64,000 nt of DNA from Flavipsychrobacter stenotrophus (GCF_002954265.1 NZ_PPSL01000002.1:1-64000), one strand, 5' to 3'; shown: positions 34,901 to 43,521, numbered from the stretch's first letter. Notes: a model not told the origin generated them from the sequence alone. Program-made: numbers and translations.

Positions 34901-35414
34901 AAACATCATTATAGTTAGAACAAGTAAAGGAAGGATATTCCTCAGAACCAAAAACGTAATTAAATCTTATTGTATCTCCCGACGGAATAAAGTCGAATTC
35001 CAAAATACAGGCATTTTTTGTGGGCTGACCTGCCAATGTTGTAAGTGCTGCATCTCCCGGAGCTAAATTATCAACGCTTGCAAAACTTCCTGAAGCGACA
35101 CCCGTCAGAACATTAATTCCGTATTGCCCCCCTCCGGTAACCACTTTTCCTGTAGTGAGCGCTACACCGCAATCTAACCCTAAATTACTGCTGGTCACCA
35201 TAAACTCCCCGCTCGCTCCACTGGCACAAGTCAAAACCTCACCTGAGGTAGTTACACCGGCGCCTACCAGCTTACTCACTAGTTGACTAGCTGTGTAGCC
35301 CGTTGAAGGCGTTATCTGTGCACTGGCGCTTTGAGACGCCCCCGCAAATAAAAGCACCAAAAGCACTTTCAGGTAACTAACAAAACTACAAGACCTTGTA
35401 TAATTAAACTGCAT
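31980..35414 (-). CDS. Large secreted adhesin: choice-of-anchor L domain, PKD-like repeats, type B gliding C-terminal domain
   Basis: About 1144 residues from ATG 35414 (MQFNYTRS), with a signal peptide ending in SASAQ. Residues about 35-270 are a choice-of-anchor L domain (VFGSEEYPSFTCSNYNDVFGF). Then come about eight beta-sandwich repeats of 85-95 residues marked by a Y-x-W-x-P core (YNWTPAAGL, YVWTPSIGV, YQWLPTAGIG, YTWSPAADL, YHWYPSIYI, FTWFPYTGL). The end is a gliding-motility-associated domain (AVPNAFTPGTGVNGEFKI, FRIFNRWGNMVYES, WDGSWKGEPQPFGVYVY), the T9SS type B signal. Likely a long surface adhesin similar in plan to SprB-class proteins. It heads the operon with PorP/SprF 21 bases downstream. 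Confidence 0.92.
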   Translation of the reverse strand: MQFNYTRSCSFVSYLKVLLVLLFAGASQSASAQITPSTGYTASQLVSKLVGAGVTTSGEVLTCASGASGEFMVTSSNLGLDCGVALTTGKVVTGGGQYGINVLTGVASGSFASVDNLAPGDAALTTLAGQPTKNACILEFDFIPSGDTIRFNYVFGSEEYPSFTCSNYNDVFGFLISGPGFGTGTNIALIPGTNIPVCINSVNSGVPSGGYLLADCNSIGPGSPFPAYFVNNAAGTSVTYDGFTTVLQAKAAVTPCTSYHLKLGIADAVDGVYDSGVFLEAGSLSSVPNTTLVAVGVGTIPYAIRSCAPGHVTFNTAATSCTPTIIKYLISGTAINGYDYATIADSVIIPPFGTTAIVNINPLLIPPSTPKTVILTVLIPDHCDPTLLVPDPLQSATLTIYDSFHINIVTPDTMICRGESVNIIVQPDTIFGVLMVYNWTPAAGLSSSVVLSPTATPTTTTTYIITGNVLVAAGCPDATDRITITVYDPPVLTVDSILVKTCVGVPVNLHVNATPVGVPYDYSWASGTYLSSTSISNPVTNPFATGDITYTVTVNPTAQPLCKSTATVTVHTLGDYTVGPVSSNICFPQTVTVTSTGSTEFSYVWTPSIGVATSTSRTPVISDSVVGNTVYTVTSSYANCPDYVHTITIHVDTPANLQTIVDTICLGMSTTYDVTVPGGLYYHYQWSSAPSTVLISNDTSSHPIFTPSAAGSYVLTSVIQPISAVCAVTAIVKLEVLPNVISVHPTDTAICLGQVVQVIGSGHPAFSYQWLPTAGIGVSNVLNALITPDTSALYTVTAHFHSCPDIYATLNLQVQPTPTVYIGGNRPLCEFDTLHINASVLPAWFTGYTYTWSPAADLDNTSTSTVVFDGTTTTTLHLVVTSSAGCTGQDSAVITLLPGNFAAPLPDLAFCPHDTAILNPAGGAGLSYHWYPSIYISDSLSNSPVIRPIASQSYYAIVTNANGCKDTVHFNTIVHPAALISVPDSVTLYPGENYPIEPITNCTTFTWFPYTGLSNPLISNPVATPDVSTLYIVKATTEYGCKAVDSINIIVNEETLIAVPNAFTPGTGVNGEFKIIKRGIANLNYFRIFNRWGNMVYESKNIDAGWDGSWKGEPQPFGVYVYSIQAVTSTGKVFNKQGNVTVIR

Positions 35415-35649
35415 GAAGCGGATTTTAACTATTAGTATAGACACGCAAAAAAAACAAAACGTTTGTCTTTGCCAAAATATTTCGCTTCCAAAAATATGGA
35501 TTTATTGAAATATTTAGCAAGAGCAGAAAAAATAAATGTGTCGGTGCATAAATGGGCCTGCATTCATTTTCCTCCGACACCCCCCTTTTTGTCCAGTTTA
35601 TTATGTCAGCATTCCTTAATATTGTAGCTGAATAAAGCTACCGCCACCC

Positions 35650-38340
35650 ATGGCAACTACCAAGACCAAAAAAGCAATACCCACAGTACCCGAACCACCC
35701 TTGCCTGCCGGCGAGCTACCCCTGCATATAGACAGGAAAAGGCAGATAAGGCTGGGCTTTGGTATATTTTTCCTCCTCACAGGCGTATTTACCACCGTAT
35801 CTATTATCAGTTATTATTATAGCTGGAATGCCGATCAGGATAAGTTTTTCTCCAGCAATTCCCTTTCACAATTCCTTTTTAAAGATCACACACCTGTGGC
35901 TAACTGGGGTGGCCGCATGGGGGCCGCTATTGCCCACCTGCTGGTATACAGCGGTGCAGGTATAGCCTCTATGGCTATTGGCATAGGCATAGCCGCCATT
36001 GGCACTAACCTCATTTACGGCAAAAAAGCGGCGGTTTACATGCGTTATGCCCGTTGGGTATCAATAGTTTTATTGCTACTGGCTCCGGTTCTTACTTATT
36101 TGTTCCCCGATTCTCCTTTCCCATTGGGCGGAGCGTTGGGTAATGCTACCATCTCCTATTTCAACGGTCTGCTGGGTGTTGCCGGCACCGGCATGGCGCT
36201 TTTATCAATTGTGTTGTTCTTTGTATTCGTCATTTTCGCGCTGGATATCAGTCCGTTCATTAAGAAAATGAAAGAAAGAGCGGCAATAATGGCAGCTTCG
36301 CTAAAGCCGGTACAGGAATTTAACAAGCCCGAAGATCCTGCTGCAATAGATGAAGAGGAGGAAGAGGAAGAAAAAGCCGCTGTAGCTCCATTTGCCATTA
36401 CTAATACCGATGAAATACAGGCAATGCCCGCTACCGGCAACAAGTTGAAAGCAAATACAGGCCATGTGCCACTTATAATAGCCGGTGAACCTGCAAATAA
36501 AGAGTGGGAAATGGATATGGTAGAGAAGAAACTAGACCATATTGATAACCACATGGGGCTTGTAGATGCCAACATAGAAGAGGAGGCGGAAATGAGTGAA
36601 GAAGAGCGCTTGTTCAACGAATGGAAAACAGACGCAGGAGTTGCAGAACCGCACCAGCCGGTGGAAGAAGATGAATACCCTGAAGTAGAAGCATACGAAG
36701 AAGAAGATTATATAGAAGAAGAGGAGGAAGACGAAGAAGCCCCACAGCCCGAATTCACCTTCGAAGTGAAACAACAGGAAAATGAGCGCCCTACAATAAA
36801 ACACGGCGCGCACATCAGCATAGCCAGTAATGAGCCCTATGCGCCCGAGCTTGACCTGCCTGACTATAGATTCCCCACGCTTGACCTCATGGAAACGCGC
36901 GTGGAAGAAGAAATATCGTTGAACAAAGGCGAGCTGGAGCGCAATAAAGACCAGATCGTGCAGACGCTCAACAGCTTTGGCATTGAAATTCAACAGATCA
37001 GTGCCACCGTAGGTCCTACAGTCACCCTTTACGAAGTGGTACCGGGCAAGGGCGTACGTATCAGCAAGATCAAAAATCTGGAAGATGATATAGCACTAAG
37101 CCTTGCCGCACTGGGTATTCGTATCATAGCCCCTATACCAGGTAAGGGTACTATAGGTATAGAAGTACCTAATGCCAATAAGCAGATAGTGAGCATGCAG
37201 GCATTGCTGAGCAGCCCTAAGTTTGTAGACAACAAAATGAGCCTGCCTATTGCATTGGGCAAGAAGATCGACAACGAAAATTACATTGTTGACCTTGCCA
37301 CTATGCCTCACCTGCTGATGGCGGGTGCTACCGGACAAGGTAAGTCAGTAGGTATCAATGCCATATTGGTGTCGTTGTTGTATAAGAAACACCCATCACA
37401 GCTTAAGTTTGTAATGGTCGATCCTAAAAAGGTGGAACTCTCTATATATCGTACCATTGAAAAGCACTTCCTGGCCAAACTACCGAATGAAGAAGAGCCG
37501 ATCATCACCGATATTAAGAAGGTTATCTACACCCTCAAAGCCCTGTGCGATGAGATGGACGACCGCTATGGACTGCTCAAAGACGCAGGTGCAAGAAACA
37601 TAAAAGAATACAACGAAAAGTTCATTGCCCGCAGGCTGAATCCTGAAAACGGACATAAGTACCTGCCGTTTATAGTGCTGGTAATAGATGAGTTTGCCGA
37701 TCTGATCATGACTGCCGGCAAAGAGGTGGAAATGCCTATAGCCCGCCTGGCACAGCTGGCACGTGCGGTGGGTATACACATTATCATTGCCACTCAGCGC
37801 CCATCGGTAAATGTAATTACAGGTACTATCAAGGCCAACTTCCCTGCCCGTATAGCCTTTAAGGTATCGGCAAAGGTAGATAGCCGCACCATCCTGGATA
37901 CAGGCGGTGCCGAACAGCTGGTAGGTCGTGGAGACATGTTGATATCTCATGGCAGCGAGTTATTACGACTTCAGTGCGCATTTGTTGACACCCCCGAGGT
38001 AGAGAATGTGGTGAACTTCATAGGGGGCCAGAGAGGCTACCTGAAAGCACACCCGCTACCCGAGCCTGAAATGGACGATGAAGATGGCGGAGCCAAAACA
38101 TTTGACCCCAAGAACCGCGATAAACTATTTGAAGAATGCGCCCGCACTGTAGTACAGATGCAGAGCGGATCTACATCTAATCTGCAGCGCCGCTTCAACC
38201 TCGGCTACAACCGTGCAGGCCGCATTATGGATCAGCTGGAGGCCGCAGGCATAGTAGGCCCGGCAGTGGGCAGTAAACCAAGAGACGTCTACTTTACAAG
38301 CGAAAATGAACTCGAAGAGTTCTTTGGAACGTTGAAATAG
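35650..38340 (+). CDS. ftsK: DNA translocase FtsK
   Basis: The 896 residues have an N-terminal part with four membrane helices (about 35-60, 95-120, 135-160, 178-205), a linker of about 200 residues rich in Glu/Asp (about 230-400), and the RecA-like motor. Walker A is GATGQGKSVG, Walker B VLVIDEFADLIM, with ATQRPSVNVITG following. The C-terminal gamma winged helix (TSNLQRRFNLGYNRAGRIMDQLE) reads KOPS-like polarity sequences. FtsK moves chromosome ends through the division septum and activates dif recombination. The acidic linker (runs such as EEEEEE) replaces the Pro/Gln linker of E. coli. The start ATG is preceded by a long non-coding gap shared with the adhesin operon. Confidence 0.96.
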   Translation: MATTKTKKAIPTVPEPPLPAGELPLHIDRKRQIRLGFGIFFLLTGVFTTVSIISYYYSWNADQDKFFSSNSLSQFLFKDHTPVANWGGRMGAAIAHLLVYSGAGIASMAIGIGIAAIGTNLIYGKKAAVYMRYARWVSIVLLLLAPVLTYLFPDSPFPLGGALGNATISYFNGLLGVAGTGMALLSIVLFFVFVIFALDISPFIKKMKERAAIMAASLKPVQEFNKPEDPAAIDEEEEEEEKAAVAPFAITNTDEIQAMPATGNKLKANTGHVPLIIAGEPANKEWEMDMVEKKLDHIDNHMGLVDANIEEEAEMSEEERLFNEWKTDAGVAEPHQPVEEDEYPEVEAYEEEDYIEEEEEDEEAPQPEFTFEVKQQENERPTIKHGAHISIASNEPYAPELDLPDYRFPTLDLMETRVEEEISLNKGELERNKDQIVQTLNSFGIEIQQISATVGPTVTLYEVVPGKGVRISKIKNLEDDIALSLAALGIRIIAPIPGKGTIGIEVPNANKQIVSMQALLSSPKFVDNKMSLPIALGKKIDNENYIVDLATMPHLLMAGATGQGKSVGINAILVSLLYKKHPSQLKFVMVDPKKVELSIYRTIEKHFLAKLPNEEEPIITDIKKVIYTLKALCDEMDDRYGLLKDAGARNIKEYNEKFIARRLNPENGHKYLPFIVLVIDEFADLIMTAGKEVEMPIARLAQLARAVGIHIIIATQRPSVNVITGTIKANFPARIAFKVSAKVDSRTILDTGGAEQLVGRGDMLISHGSELLRLQCAFVDTPEVENVVNFIGGQRGYLKAHPLPEPEMDDEDGGAKTFDPKNRDKLFEECARTVVQMQSGSTSNLQRRFNLGYNRAGRIMDQLEAAGIVGPAVGSKPRDVYFTSENELEEFFGTLK

Positions 38341-38350
38341 CTCAATCACA

Positions 38351-38384
38351 AGATTTGTCAACTTTTTAGAAAGTTGACAAATCT
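38351..38384. terminator. 15-bp perfect hairpin after ftsK
   Basis: AGATTTGTCAACTTT (38351-38365) pairs with AAAGTTGACAAATCT (38370-38384) around a TTAG loop, 10 bases after the ftsK stop. It lacks a long T-run, so either a terminator or a dispersed hairpin repeat. Confidence 0.6.
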
Positions 38385-38400
38385 ACACTCATACCAACTC

Positions 38401-38435
38401 CACTTTTTGGTTTTGACTTTTAACTTTTGACTTAG
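38401..38435. repeat. 7-bp period array, 5 units
   Basis: CACTTTT, TGGTTTT, GACTTTT, AACTTTT, GACTTAG in exact 7-bp register, 61 bases after the ftsK stop. Same family as the arrays at 24797 and 59481. Confidence 0.65.
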
Positions 38436-38496
38436 CTTCTGGCACTATTTATGTATTATATAACATTGACGGCGTATTTTATTTACCTGTCATACT

Positions 38497-38504
38497 TACC
38501 TTTG
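38497..38504 (+). promoter_or_regulatory. Candidate -7 box for the lolA-like gene
   Basis: TACCTTTG fits TAnnTTTG exactly and lies 38 bases before the start codon at 38543. The upstream region is T-rich (TATTTTATTT) but has no clear TTG. Confidence 0.55.
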
Positions 38505-38542
38505 CAGCCGATTTTCTAACCACTCAATAATTCTATTAAAGG

Positions 38543-39184
38543 ATGAAGAAATTATTATCAGTATGCGCATTGGCTCTTTGCTTTGCGGCACAAACAGCAC
38601 ACGCACAGGATGCAAAAGCCAAAGCAGTATTGGACGGTGTAACTAAAAAAGTAAATACCCTGAAGACCATCAAGGCCAATTTCGCACTGAAGTTGACCGG
38701 CGGCAAAGTGAGTGATTCTAAGAAAGGAACAATAGCAATAAAAGGAACTAAATACCATGTAACCCTTACCGGCCAGGAGATCATCTGCGATAACAAAACA
38801 GTATGGACCTACAGCGCTGATGCTAAAGAAGTTACCGTAAGCACATTCAACCCTAAAGATCAGAGCATATCTCCGGCTAAATTGCTCACGAACTTCTACG
38901 ACAAAGAATACAAATACAAGTATGCCGGCGAGCGCACAGAAGGTGGTAAAAAATGCGACGTAATTGAATTGACTCCAATAGATGCCAGCAAACAAACCAC
39001 CAAAATAGAGCTGCTGGTAGACAAGGCTACCTCTATGATAGTTGGCGGCAACATATGGGCTAAAAACGGCAACAAAACACAGTATATGATCAGCAATGTA
39101 GTTACCAACTCAGCAGTTGCAGACGACTTCTTCGTATGGAATGCAAAAGCACACCCGGGCGTAGAAGTGAATGACCTTCGCTAG
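38543..39184 (+). CDS. LolA-like outer-membrane lipoprotein carrier
   Basis: The 213 residues begin with a signal peptide (about 1-21, ending AHAQ). The mature part matches the LolA/LolB fold: TLKTIKANFALKL, GTIAIKGTKYHVTLTGQEIICDNKTVWTYSADAKEV, LTNFYDKEYKYKYAGER, VIELTPIDAS, LLVDKATSMIVGG. LolA carries lipoproteins across the periplasm to the outer membrane. Sequence similarity in this family is low, so the gene is called LolA-like. It lies after ftsK, a neighbour arrangement I have seen in Bacteroidota, and has its own promoter box. Confidence 0.82.
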   Translation: MKKLLSVCALALCFAAQTAHAQDAKAKAVLDGVTKKVNTLKTIKANFALKLTGGKVSDSKKGTIAIKGTKYHVTLTGQEIICDNKTVWTYSADAKEVTVSTFNPKDQSISPAKLLTNFYDKEYKYKYAGERTEGGKKCDVIELTPIDASKQTTKIELLVDKATSMIVGGNIWAKNGNKTQYMISNVVTNSAVADDFFVWNAKAHPGVEVNDLR

Positions 39185-39207
39185 TAATTTTTATACTTAC
39201 TTTATAG

Positions 39208-39236
39208 AGCCCGCGGCGTTGCTGCGGGCTTTTTTT
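39208..39236 (+). terminator. Intrinsic terminator after the lolA-like gene
   Basis: AGCCCGC (39208-39214) pairs with GCGGGCT (39224-39230) and is followed by a run of T to 39236. A classic Rho-independent terminator. Confidence 0.9.
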
Positions 39237-39281
39237 GTGTGCGCTGCATTATTGGTATCTTTAGTTGCAATAACCTGATCC

Positions 39282-40412
39282 ATGCGTAGGATAGCACTTT
39301 CATTTTTTATCTTTATCGTATATACCTCATACGGTACAACATGGCCGGTCGCATACCCATATAAACAAAGAATAGAAGGGCAAAAAGTCAGAGTAGAAGC
39401 GATTGCATATAACCCATACGAATCTGCGACTGTGCCTTCAGGAAAAACGAATGTTTATTATAAAGATGAGCTTCTTTACAGTATTGATAAATACTACCGG
39501 AACAATATCTACACCAGCGATGACGGCCATTACTTCGCAATAGTTTATTCCATTAACGATGTGCGCATCAATGAATTCAATAGAAACGATGGCGACCAGA
39601 TAAACTTCAACCGACGTATTATTGAGATTTTTAAAGATGGGGTTTTATATAAAAATGTTTTCTTGAGAGACATTATCGATACTACGGATGTAGTTAAGAA
39701 TGGACACTATTTTGAATGGAGCTATTACATAGATATAAATGGATTCAGAGATGCAGAATATGGTTGTGAGGCATGTAATGAGGTTTACGGTAAAAAGGCT
39801 TTGAAAAAACTTGACACCGGCTACATCGATTCTAGTTCCTATTTCGAATGCATAAGACAATGCGACTCAGCAAGAAACAAAGAAACAGAACTGAACATAG
39901 CGATGAATGCTAACTATGTTGAGAATAACACATTGGTCGTTTTGACAAGTCAAAGAAGTGCAGTCAGGATTAATTTCAATACATTGGATATACAGAGAGT
40001 CCAATTCAATACAGTTGTTCCTGACAAAGAAAAGTACAATCCACCTAAACTTATCCGCCGGTACAATGAACTCAAAATTCCTGATAAATTCTATTTACCC
40101 AATCTCGATAATGGGATGAAATTTGAAGACGCGGTTGCAGCGCTTTTCGGCCTAAAAAGTGATGGTGAACAAAAAGCAATTTTTGATGTTTTTATTCGCC
40201 CCACAATAGATGTAGCCGGACATTGCGTTGACCTATACGTGGATGTAAATGATTTAAGGATATCTGAATATCATTCTGACAATACACAAAACAAAGACAT
40301 GACAGAAAAATTATACAAGTGGTGCAAAGAACAAGTGTTTAGCAGTAAAAAGATACCGAAAGGTTTCGAGAAGTATCAATTCTATGGGATAATAGATTTG
40401 TACGGAAAATGA
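39282..40412 (+). CDS. Hypothetical secreted protein
   Basis: The 376 residues have an N-terminal hydrophobic segment (about 3-17) that is probably a signal peptide. Strand-rich segments include VYYKDELLYSIDKYYRNNIYTSDDGHYFAIVYS and IIEIFKDGVLYKNVF, with a cysteine cluster YGCEACNEVYG (about 160) and a later FECIRQCDS that could form disulphides. A C-terminal domain (about 285-375) resembles a small periplasmic module ending in YQFYGIIDLYGK. I do not recognise the family. It is AT-richer than its neighbours and lies between a terminator and a convergent small gene. Confidence 0.6.
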   Translation: MRRIALSFFIFIVYTSYGTTWPVAYPYKQRIEGQKVRVEAIAYNPYESATVPSGKTNVYYKDELLYSIDKYYRNNIYTSDDGHYFAIVYSINDVRINEFNRNDGDQINFNRRIIEIFKDGVLYKNVFLRDIIDTTDVVKNGHYFEWSYYIDINGFRDAEYGCEACNEVYGKKALKKLDTGYIDSSSYFECIRQCDSARNKETELNIAMNANYVENNTLVVLTSQRSAVRINFNTLDIQRVQFNTVVPDKEKYNPPKLIRRYNELKIPDKFYLPNLDNGMKFEDAVAALFGLKSDGEQKAIFDVFIRPTIDVAGHCVDLYVDVNDLRISEYHSDNTQNKDMTEKLYKWCKEQVFSSKKIPKGFEKYQFYGIIDLYGK

Positions 40413-40424
40413 TTGACGAGTAAT

Positions 40425-40604
40425 TTAAATTTTTCGCCTTTTCTGTTTATGAAGCTCTATCGAAATCTTCAGTTCTTCCAATGTCAACCCTTTATCTCCG
40501 CCTGATTCAAGATCATCATGCCTTCGGTCTAACTCCCTAACAAATGCCGGATTAGTCCACCATTTTCGATCTTCAATTTTAGGAGCAACTACTTTCTTAT
40601 TCAT
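40425..40604 (-). CDS. Small protein resembling the C-terminus of antitoxin-type proteins
   Basis: The 59 residues run from ATG 40604. The sequence KWWTNPAFVRELDRRHDDLESGGDKGLTLEELK resembles the tail of small Bacteroidota proteins encoded next to RelE/ParE toxins (WW, then ELDRR, LESG, T-EEL). No toxin gene is beside it, so it would be an orphan or a regulatory remnant. The weak similarity allows other readings. Confidence 0.5.
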   Translation of the reverse strand: MNKKVVAPKIEDRKWWTNPAFVRELDRRHDDLESGGDKGLTLEELKISIELHKQKRRKI

Positions 40605-40728
40605 ACATAATATAGCCGTAACAAATTTACAAAAACCAAAGAAAAAAAGCCACTGCATAAACATGCAATGGCCGTGCTGAAAATATAACGATCAAAAGCC
40701 TCTCTATGCCGCAAAACATCACGGCAAA

Positions 40729-40770
40729 GGTTTTTACTTTTAAATTTTAAGTTTTTACTTTTAATAACTA
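40729..40770. repeat. 7-bp period array overlapping a stop codon, 6 units
   Basis: GGTTTTT, ACTTTTA, AATTTTA, AGTTTTT, ACTTTTA, ATAACTA in exact 7-bp register. The TAA stop of the minus-strand gene (40761-40763) falls in the fifth unit. Confidence 0.75.
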
Positions 40771-41291
40771 TACGCTACCCCTCTCTTAATAGACTGCACC
40801 TGCCCGAAAGATCCGCCACTGGCACTTTTACGATCTATTTCCTTATCAGAGGTCATGAGTACGAATGCGCAACCTTTTGATGCTGCTTCTTTCTTTAGTT
40901 TCTTTAGTGCGGTCTGGTCGCTGCCGGCACCTGTGCGATAGTTGATGAATGCGGTCTTACCACGTATCTCATCTACGCGCATAAGTCCGGCTATTTCATC
41001 AGCACTTTCTACTACCATTACATGCTCCCAATCCTGCTCGCCATTAACACTCAGCTTTGGCGTAACGTCCTGCTGACGGCCACTCTGGCCAAATACTATG
41101 CTGTTTACCGCATACTTGCCCATTACCTGCTCTACGTCTTCATGCATGTAACGGAAGGTAACTGTATGCTCCCCTACCTTCAGTACGGTGCCTATTATGT
41201 TTTTGCCATTGTGTAAATGGAGTGTATCGCTCTGGGCAAAGGTTGCGAGAGCAATAAAGAGTGCTGCGATGGTGATAACTATTTGTTTCAT
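40761..41291 (-). CDS. Hypothetical secreted protein
   Basis: The 176 residues have a signal peptide (about 1-19, ending TFAQ). A first small beta domain has DTLHLHNGKNIIGTVLKVGEHTVTFRYM, a pattern seen in many Bacteroidota envelope proteins in which a short barrel carries a His/Asn-Gly turn. The second part (about 85-176) is helical at KKLKKEAASKGCAFVLM. Function unknown. Its stop codon lies inside a 7-bp array. Confidence 0.6.
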   Translation of the reverse strand: MKQIVITIAALFIALATFAQSDTLHLHNGKNIIGTVLKVGEHTVTFRYMHEDVEQVMGKYAVNSIVFGQSGRQQDVTPKLSVNGEQDWEHVMVVESADEIAGLMRVDEIRGKTAFINYRTGAGSDQTALKKLKKEAASKGCAFVLMTSDKEIDRKSASGGSFGQVQSIKRGVAYSY

Positions 41292-41434
41292 TACTGTGTG
41301 TTTTGTGTGTTTTAAAAGATGTTTTCGATTTTGTGAAAACCCTTATTCCAAAACACGTGCCAGAAATGAAAGAGGGTAAGATAAATTTTTGCAAATTCAT
41401 CTTACCCTATGTGTATTTTATTTATTCAGCAACT

Positions 41435-41506
41435 CTTTGCGCTCTCTTCAAAACCTGCCTTTGCGCCTCTTTGCGATACTTCTTTGCGCTCTTTGCGTGA
41501 ACCTCT
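41435..41506. repeat. CTTTGCG mini-repeat cluster after dnaB
   Basis: CTTTGCG starts at 41435, 41459, 41469, 41482 and 41491. On the minus strand this reads CGCAAAG repeats directly after the dnaB stop. The spacing is irregular (9-24 bases), unlike the strict 7- and 8-bp arrays. Confidence 0.6.
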
Positions 41507-43138
41507 TTAAAACGGCGCGTCCTCATCTCCCGGCTTTGGCTTCTTACTAAATGTTGAACCCGGCCCGCCCAGATCATCATCATCCCAGTTCACGTCATTG
41601 GCTTTAGACTGCATGGTCTGGAAGCCGCCGGGGATAAACATCTTAGACCCACCAAACTCGCTGGTATCGCGGCGTATGCCCGCAGCGGGGTTATCACTTG
41701 GTGCAGGGCCAAACTGGCTGAATTTATTATCTTCCAAATCCACAAAACGCTGGTACTCTTTAATAAAGCGCACCTTTTCCACGCCCAGGCTACCATTACG
41801 ATGCTTGGCTATGTGGATATGGGTTTCCCCCTCAATGGTCTCCCCCATCTCATCATTATTGATACCATGGTACTCAGGACGATACAGGAACATAACCATA
41901 TCCGCATCCTGCTCTATCGCGCCCGATTCACGGAGGTCACTCAACTGCGGTACCTTCGACTCCTTTCTGGTTTCCACCGCACGACTCAACTGCGAAAGCG
42001 CTATCACCGGCACATCCAGCTCCTTTGCAAGGGCCTTCAAGTCTCTTGATATCTTACTGATCTCCTGCTCACGGTTACCACCCTTATCACCACCTGTCAT
42101 CAGCTGCAGGTAATCGATGATGATCATCTTGATGTCATGCTTCTGCTTCAGCCTGCGGCACTTGGCACGTAGCTCGAATATGTTCAACGCTGCCTGGTCA
42201 TCAATAAATATCTTGGCTTGCGCCAGCTTGGCCATACGCTGAGACATCTGTATGAACTCATGGTCAGCCATTTTACCGCGGGTTATAGCGTCCAGCCGCA
42301 CGTCGGTTACCGCACTTAGCAACCTTTTTACTATCTGGCCCGCACCCATTTCCAATGAGAAAAACGCTACCGGGAATTCCTTGCCGGGGTTCATAGCTGC
42401 ATTCATGGCCAGGTTCAAACAAAATGCCGTTTTACCCACAGACGGACGAGCCGCAAGGATAATAAGATCCGTTTTCTGCCAACCTGAGGTCAACTGATCC
42501 AATCCCTTGAATCCCGATGGTACACCTGTAAGGTCATCTGTCTTTTTGCGGGCTTCATCTATTTCATTCATCGTCTGCACGAGTACGTCCTGCAGGCTCT
42601 TAAAGTTCTTACGTAAATGCTTATCCGTTATCTCATAGAGGCCCGATTCGGCCTTATCCATCAGGTCAAACACATCGGTACTGTCTTCATACGCATCAGC
42701 TATCACCGAGCCCGAAATACGGATCAGTTCGCGCTGAATGAATTTCTCCATCACTATACGTGCATGTGCTTCTACGTGTGCAGAAGACATAACGGCCATG
42801 GTAAGGCGGGTCAGAAAATAAGCACCGCCCACTATTTCCAGCTCATTTGTCTTTCTCAGTTCGTCAGAGATCGTCAGCAGATCCACCGGCGTACCCTTGT
42901 CAAACAGACGACGCATAGCGGCATATATCTTCTGGTGTGCATCAAGGTAAAAACACTCTGCGCTCTGTATTACTTCCAGCACCTGCGCGAATGTGTCTTT
43001 TTCCAGCATGCAGGCACCCAGCACGGCTTCCTCCAGCTCTAATGACTGAGGTGGAACCTTGCCAAATACCATAGAGGTCATATCGGCCGGTTTACGGCTC
43101 CTGGTATTCCCAAAATCTTTTTTAACGTTAACTGACAT
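41507..43138 (-). CDS. dnaB: Replicative DNA helicase DnaB
   Basis: The 543 residues include an N-terminal DnaB domain (about 25-130, VPPQSLELEEAVLGACMLEKD), a linker helix, then a RecA-like motor with Walker A ARPSVGKTAF, Walker B MIIIDYLQLM, SQLSRAVETR and the QADMVMFLYRPEY segment. The 80-residue C-terminal tail (after about 460) is low-complexity and acidic, as in many Bacteroidota. The hexamer unwinds DNA at the replication fork with DnaG and DnaA/DnaC-type loaders. It is divergent from pheT across a 383-bp gap holding DnaA boxes. Confidence 0.96.
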   Translation of the reverse strand: MSVNVKKDFGNTRSRKPADMTSMVFGKVPPQSLELEEAVLGACMLEKDTFAQVLEVIQSAECFYLDAHQKIYAAMRRLFDKGTPVDLLTISDELRKTNELEIVGGAYFLTRLTMAVMSSAHVEAHARIVMEKFIQRELIRISGSVIADAYEDSTDVFDLMDKAESGLYEITDKHLRKNFKSLQDVLVQTMNEIDEARKKTDDLTGVPSGFKGLDQLTSGWQKTDLIILAARPSVGKTAFCLNLAMNAAMNPGKEFPVAFFSLEMGAGQIVKRLLSAVTDVRLDAITRGKMADHEFIQMSQRMAKLAQAKIFIDDQAALNIFELRAKCRRLKQKHDIKMIIIDYLQLMTGGDKGGNREQEISKISRDLKALAKELDVPVIALSQLSRAVETRKESKVPQLSDLRESGAIEQDADMVMFLYRPEYHGINNDEMGETIEGETHIHIAKHRNGSLGVEKVRFIKEYQRFVDLEDNKFSQFGPAPSDNPAAGIRRDTSEFGGSKMFIPGGFQTMQSKANDVNWDDDDLGGPGSTFSKKPKPGDEDAPF

Positions 43139-43521
43139 TATTTATTAATAGCTTATGTAGTACCTTAATTTATATTTTTCCCGTTGTGGTCTTCTTTTGT
43201 TGCCCGCATTTTAGCCTTTGACCTTTACAAAAAGAAGATGTTGAAACAGTTGTGGGGGAGGACGAATGTAGGCGCGATTTTTATAACGGCAAAGAAAACA
43301 ACTGCTAATAGTTACTTACTTCATGCACACTCCTTATCCACATGTTTATGCACACAAAGTTCCGAAATCCTAAGAGATATCCCCAAACTATTTCGTTACT
43401 AAGAACTTATTAACACAATATGCAGGTTTTCATGGGGATAAGTAACTTTGTTAAAGCATTTTTTTAAGTTCATGGGTTTTGGTATATCCTAGATTATCTT
43501 TGCGGAAATCAATTTGAGAGA
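43139..43521. other. dnaB-pheT intergenic region with DnaA-box cluster
   Basis: The 383 bases hold no gene. The region contains TCATGCACA (43321-43329, one mismatch), TTATCCACA (43334-43342, exact), TTATGCACA (43346-43354, fits TTATNCACA) and, on the other strand, TTATCCCCA (43433-43441, one mismatch). AT-rich runs flank the boxes (ACTTATTAACACAATA, TTTGTTAAAGCATTTTTTTAAG). It could be a replication origin or a DnaA-controlled dnaB promoter region. Confidence 0.5.
43495..43502 (+). promoter_or_regulatory. Candidate -7 box for pheT
   Basis: TATCTTTG matches TAnnTTTG. The ATG of pheT is 19 bases downstream, which suits a short leader. Confidence 0.6.

Noticed and set aside
37480-37950. 156-residue frame antisense to ftsK
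   Set aside because: It is a shadow of the conserved motor domain of ftsK.
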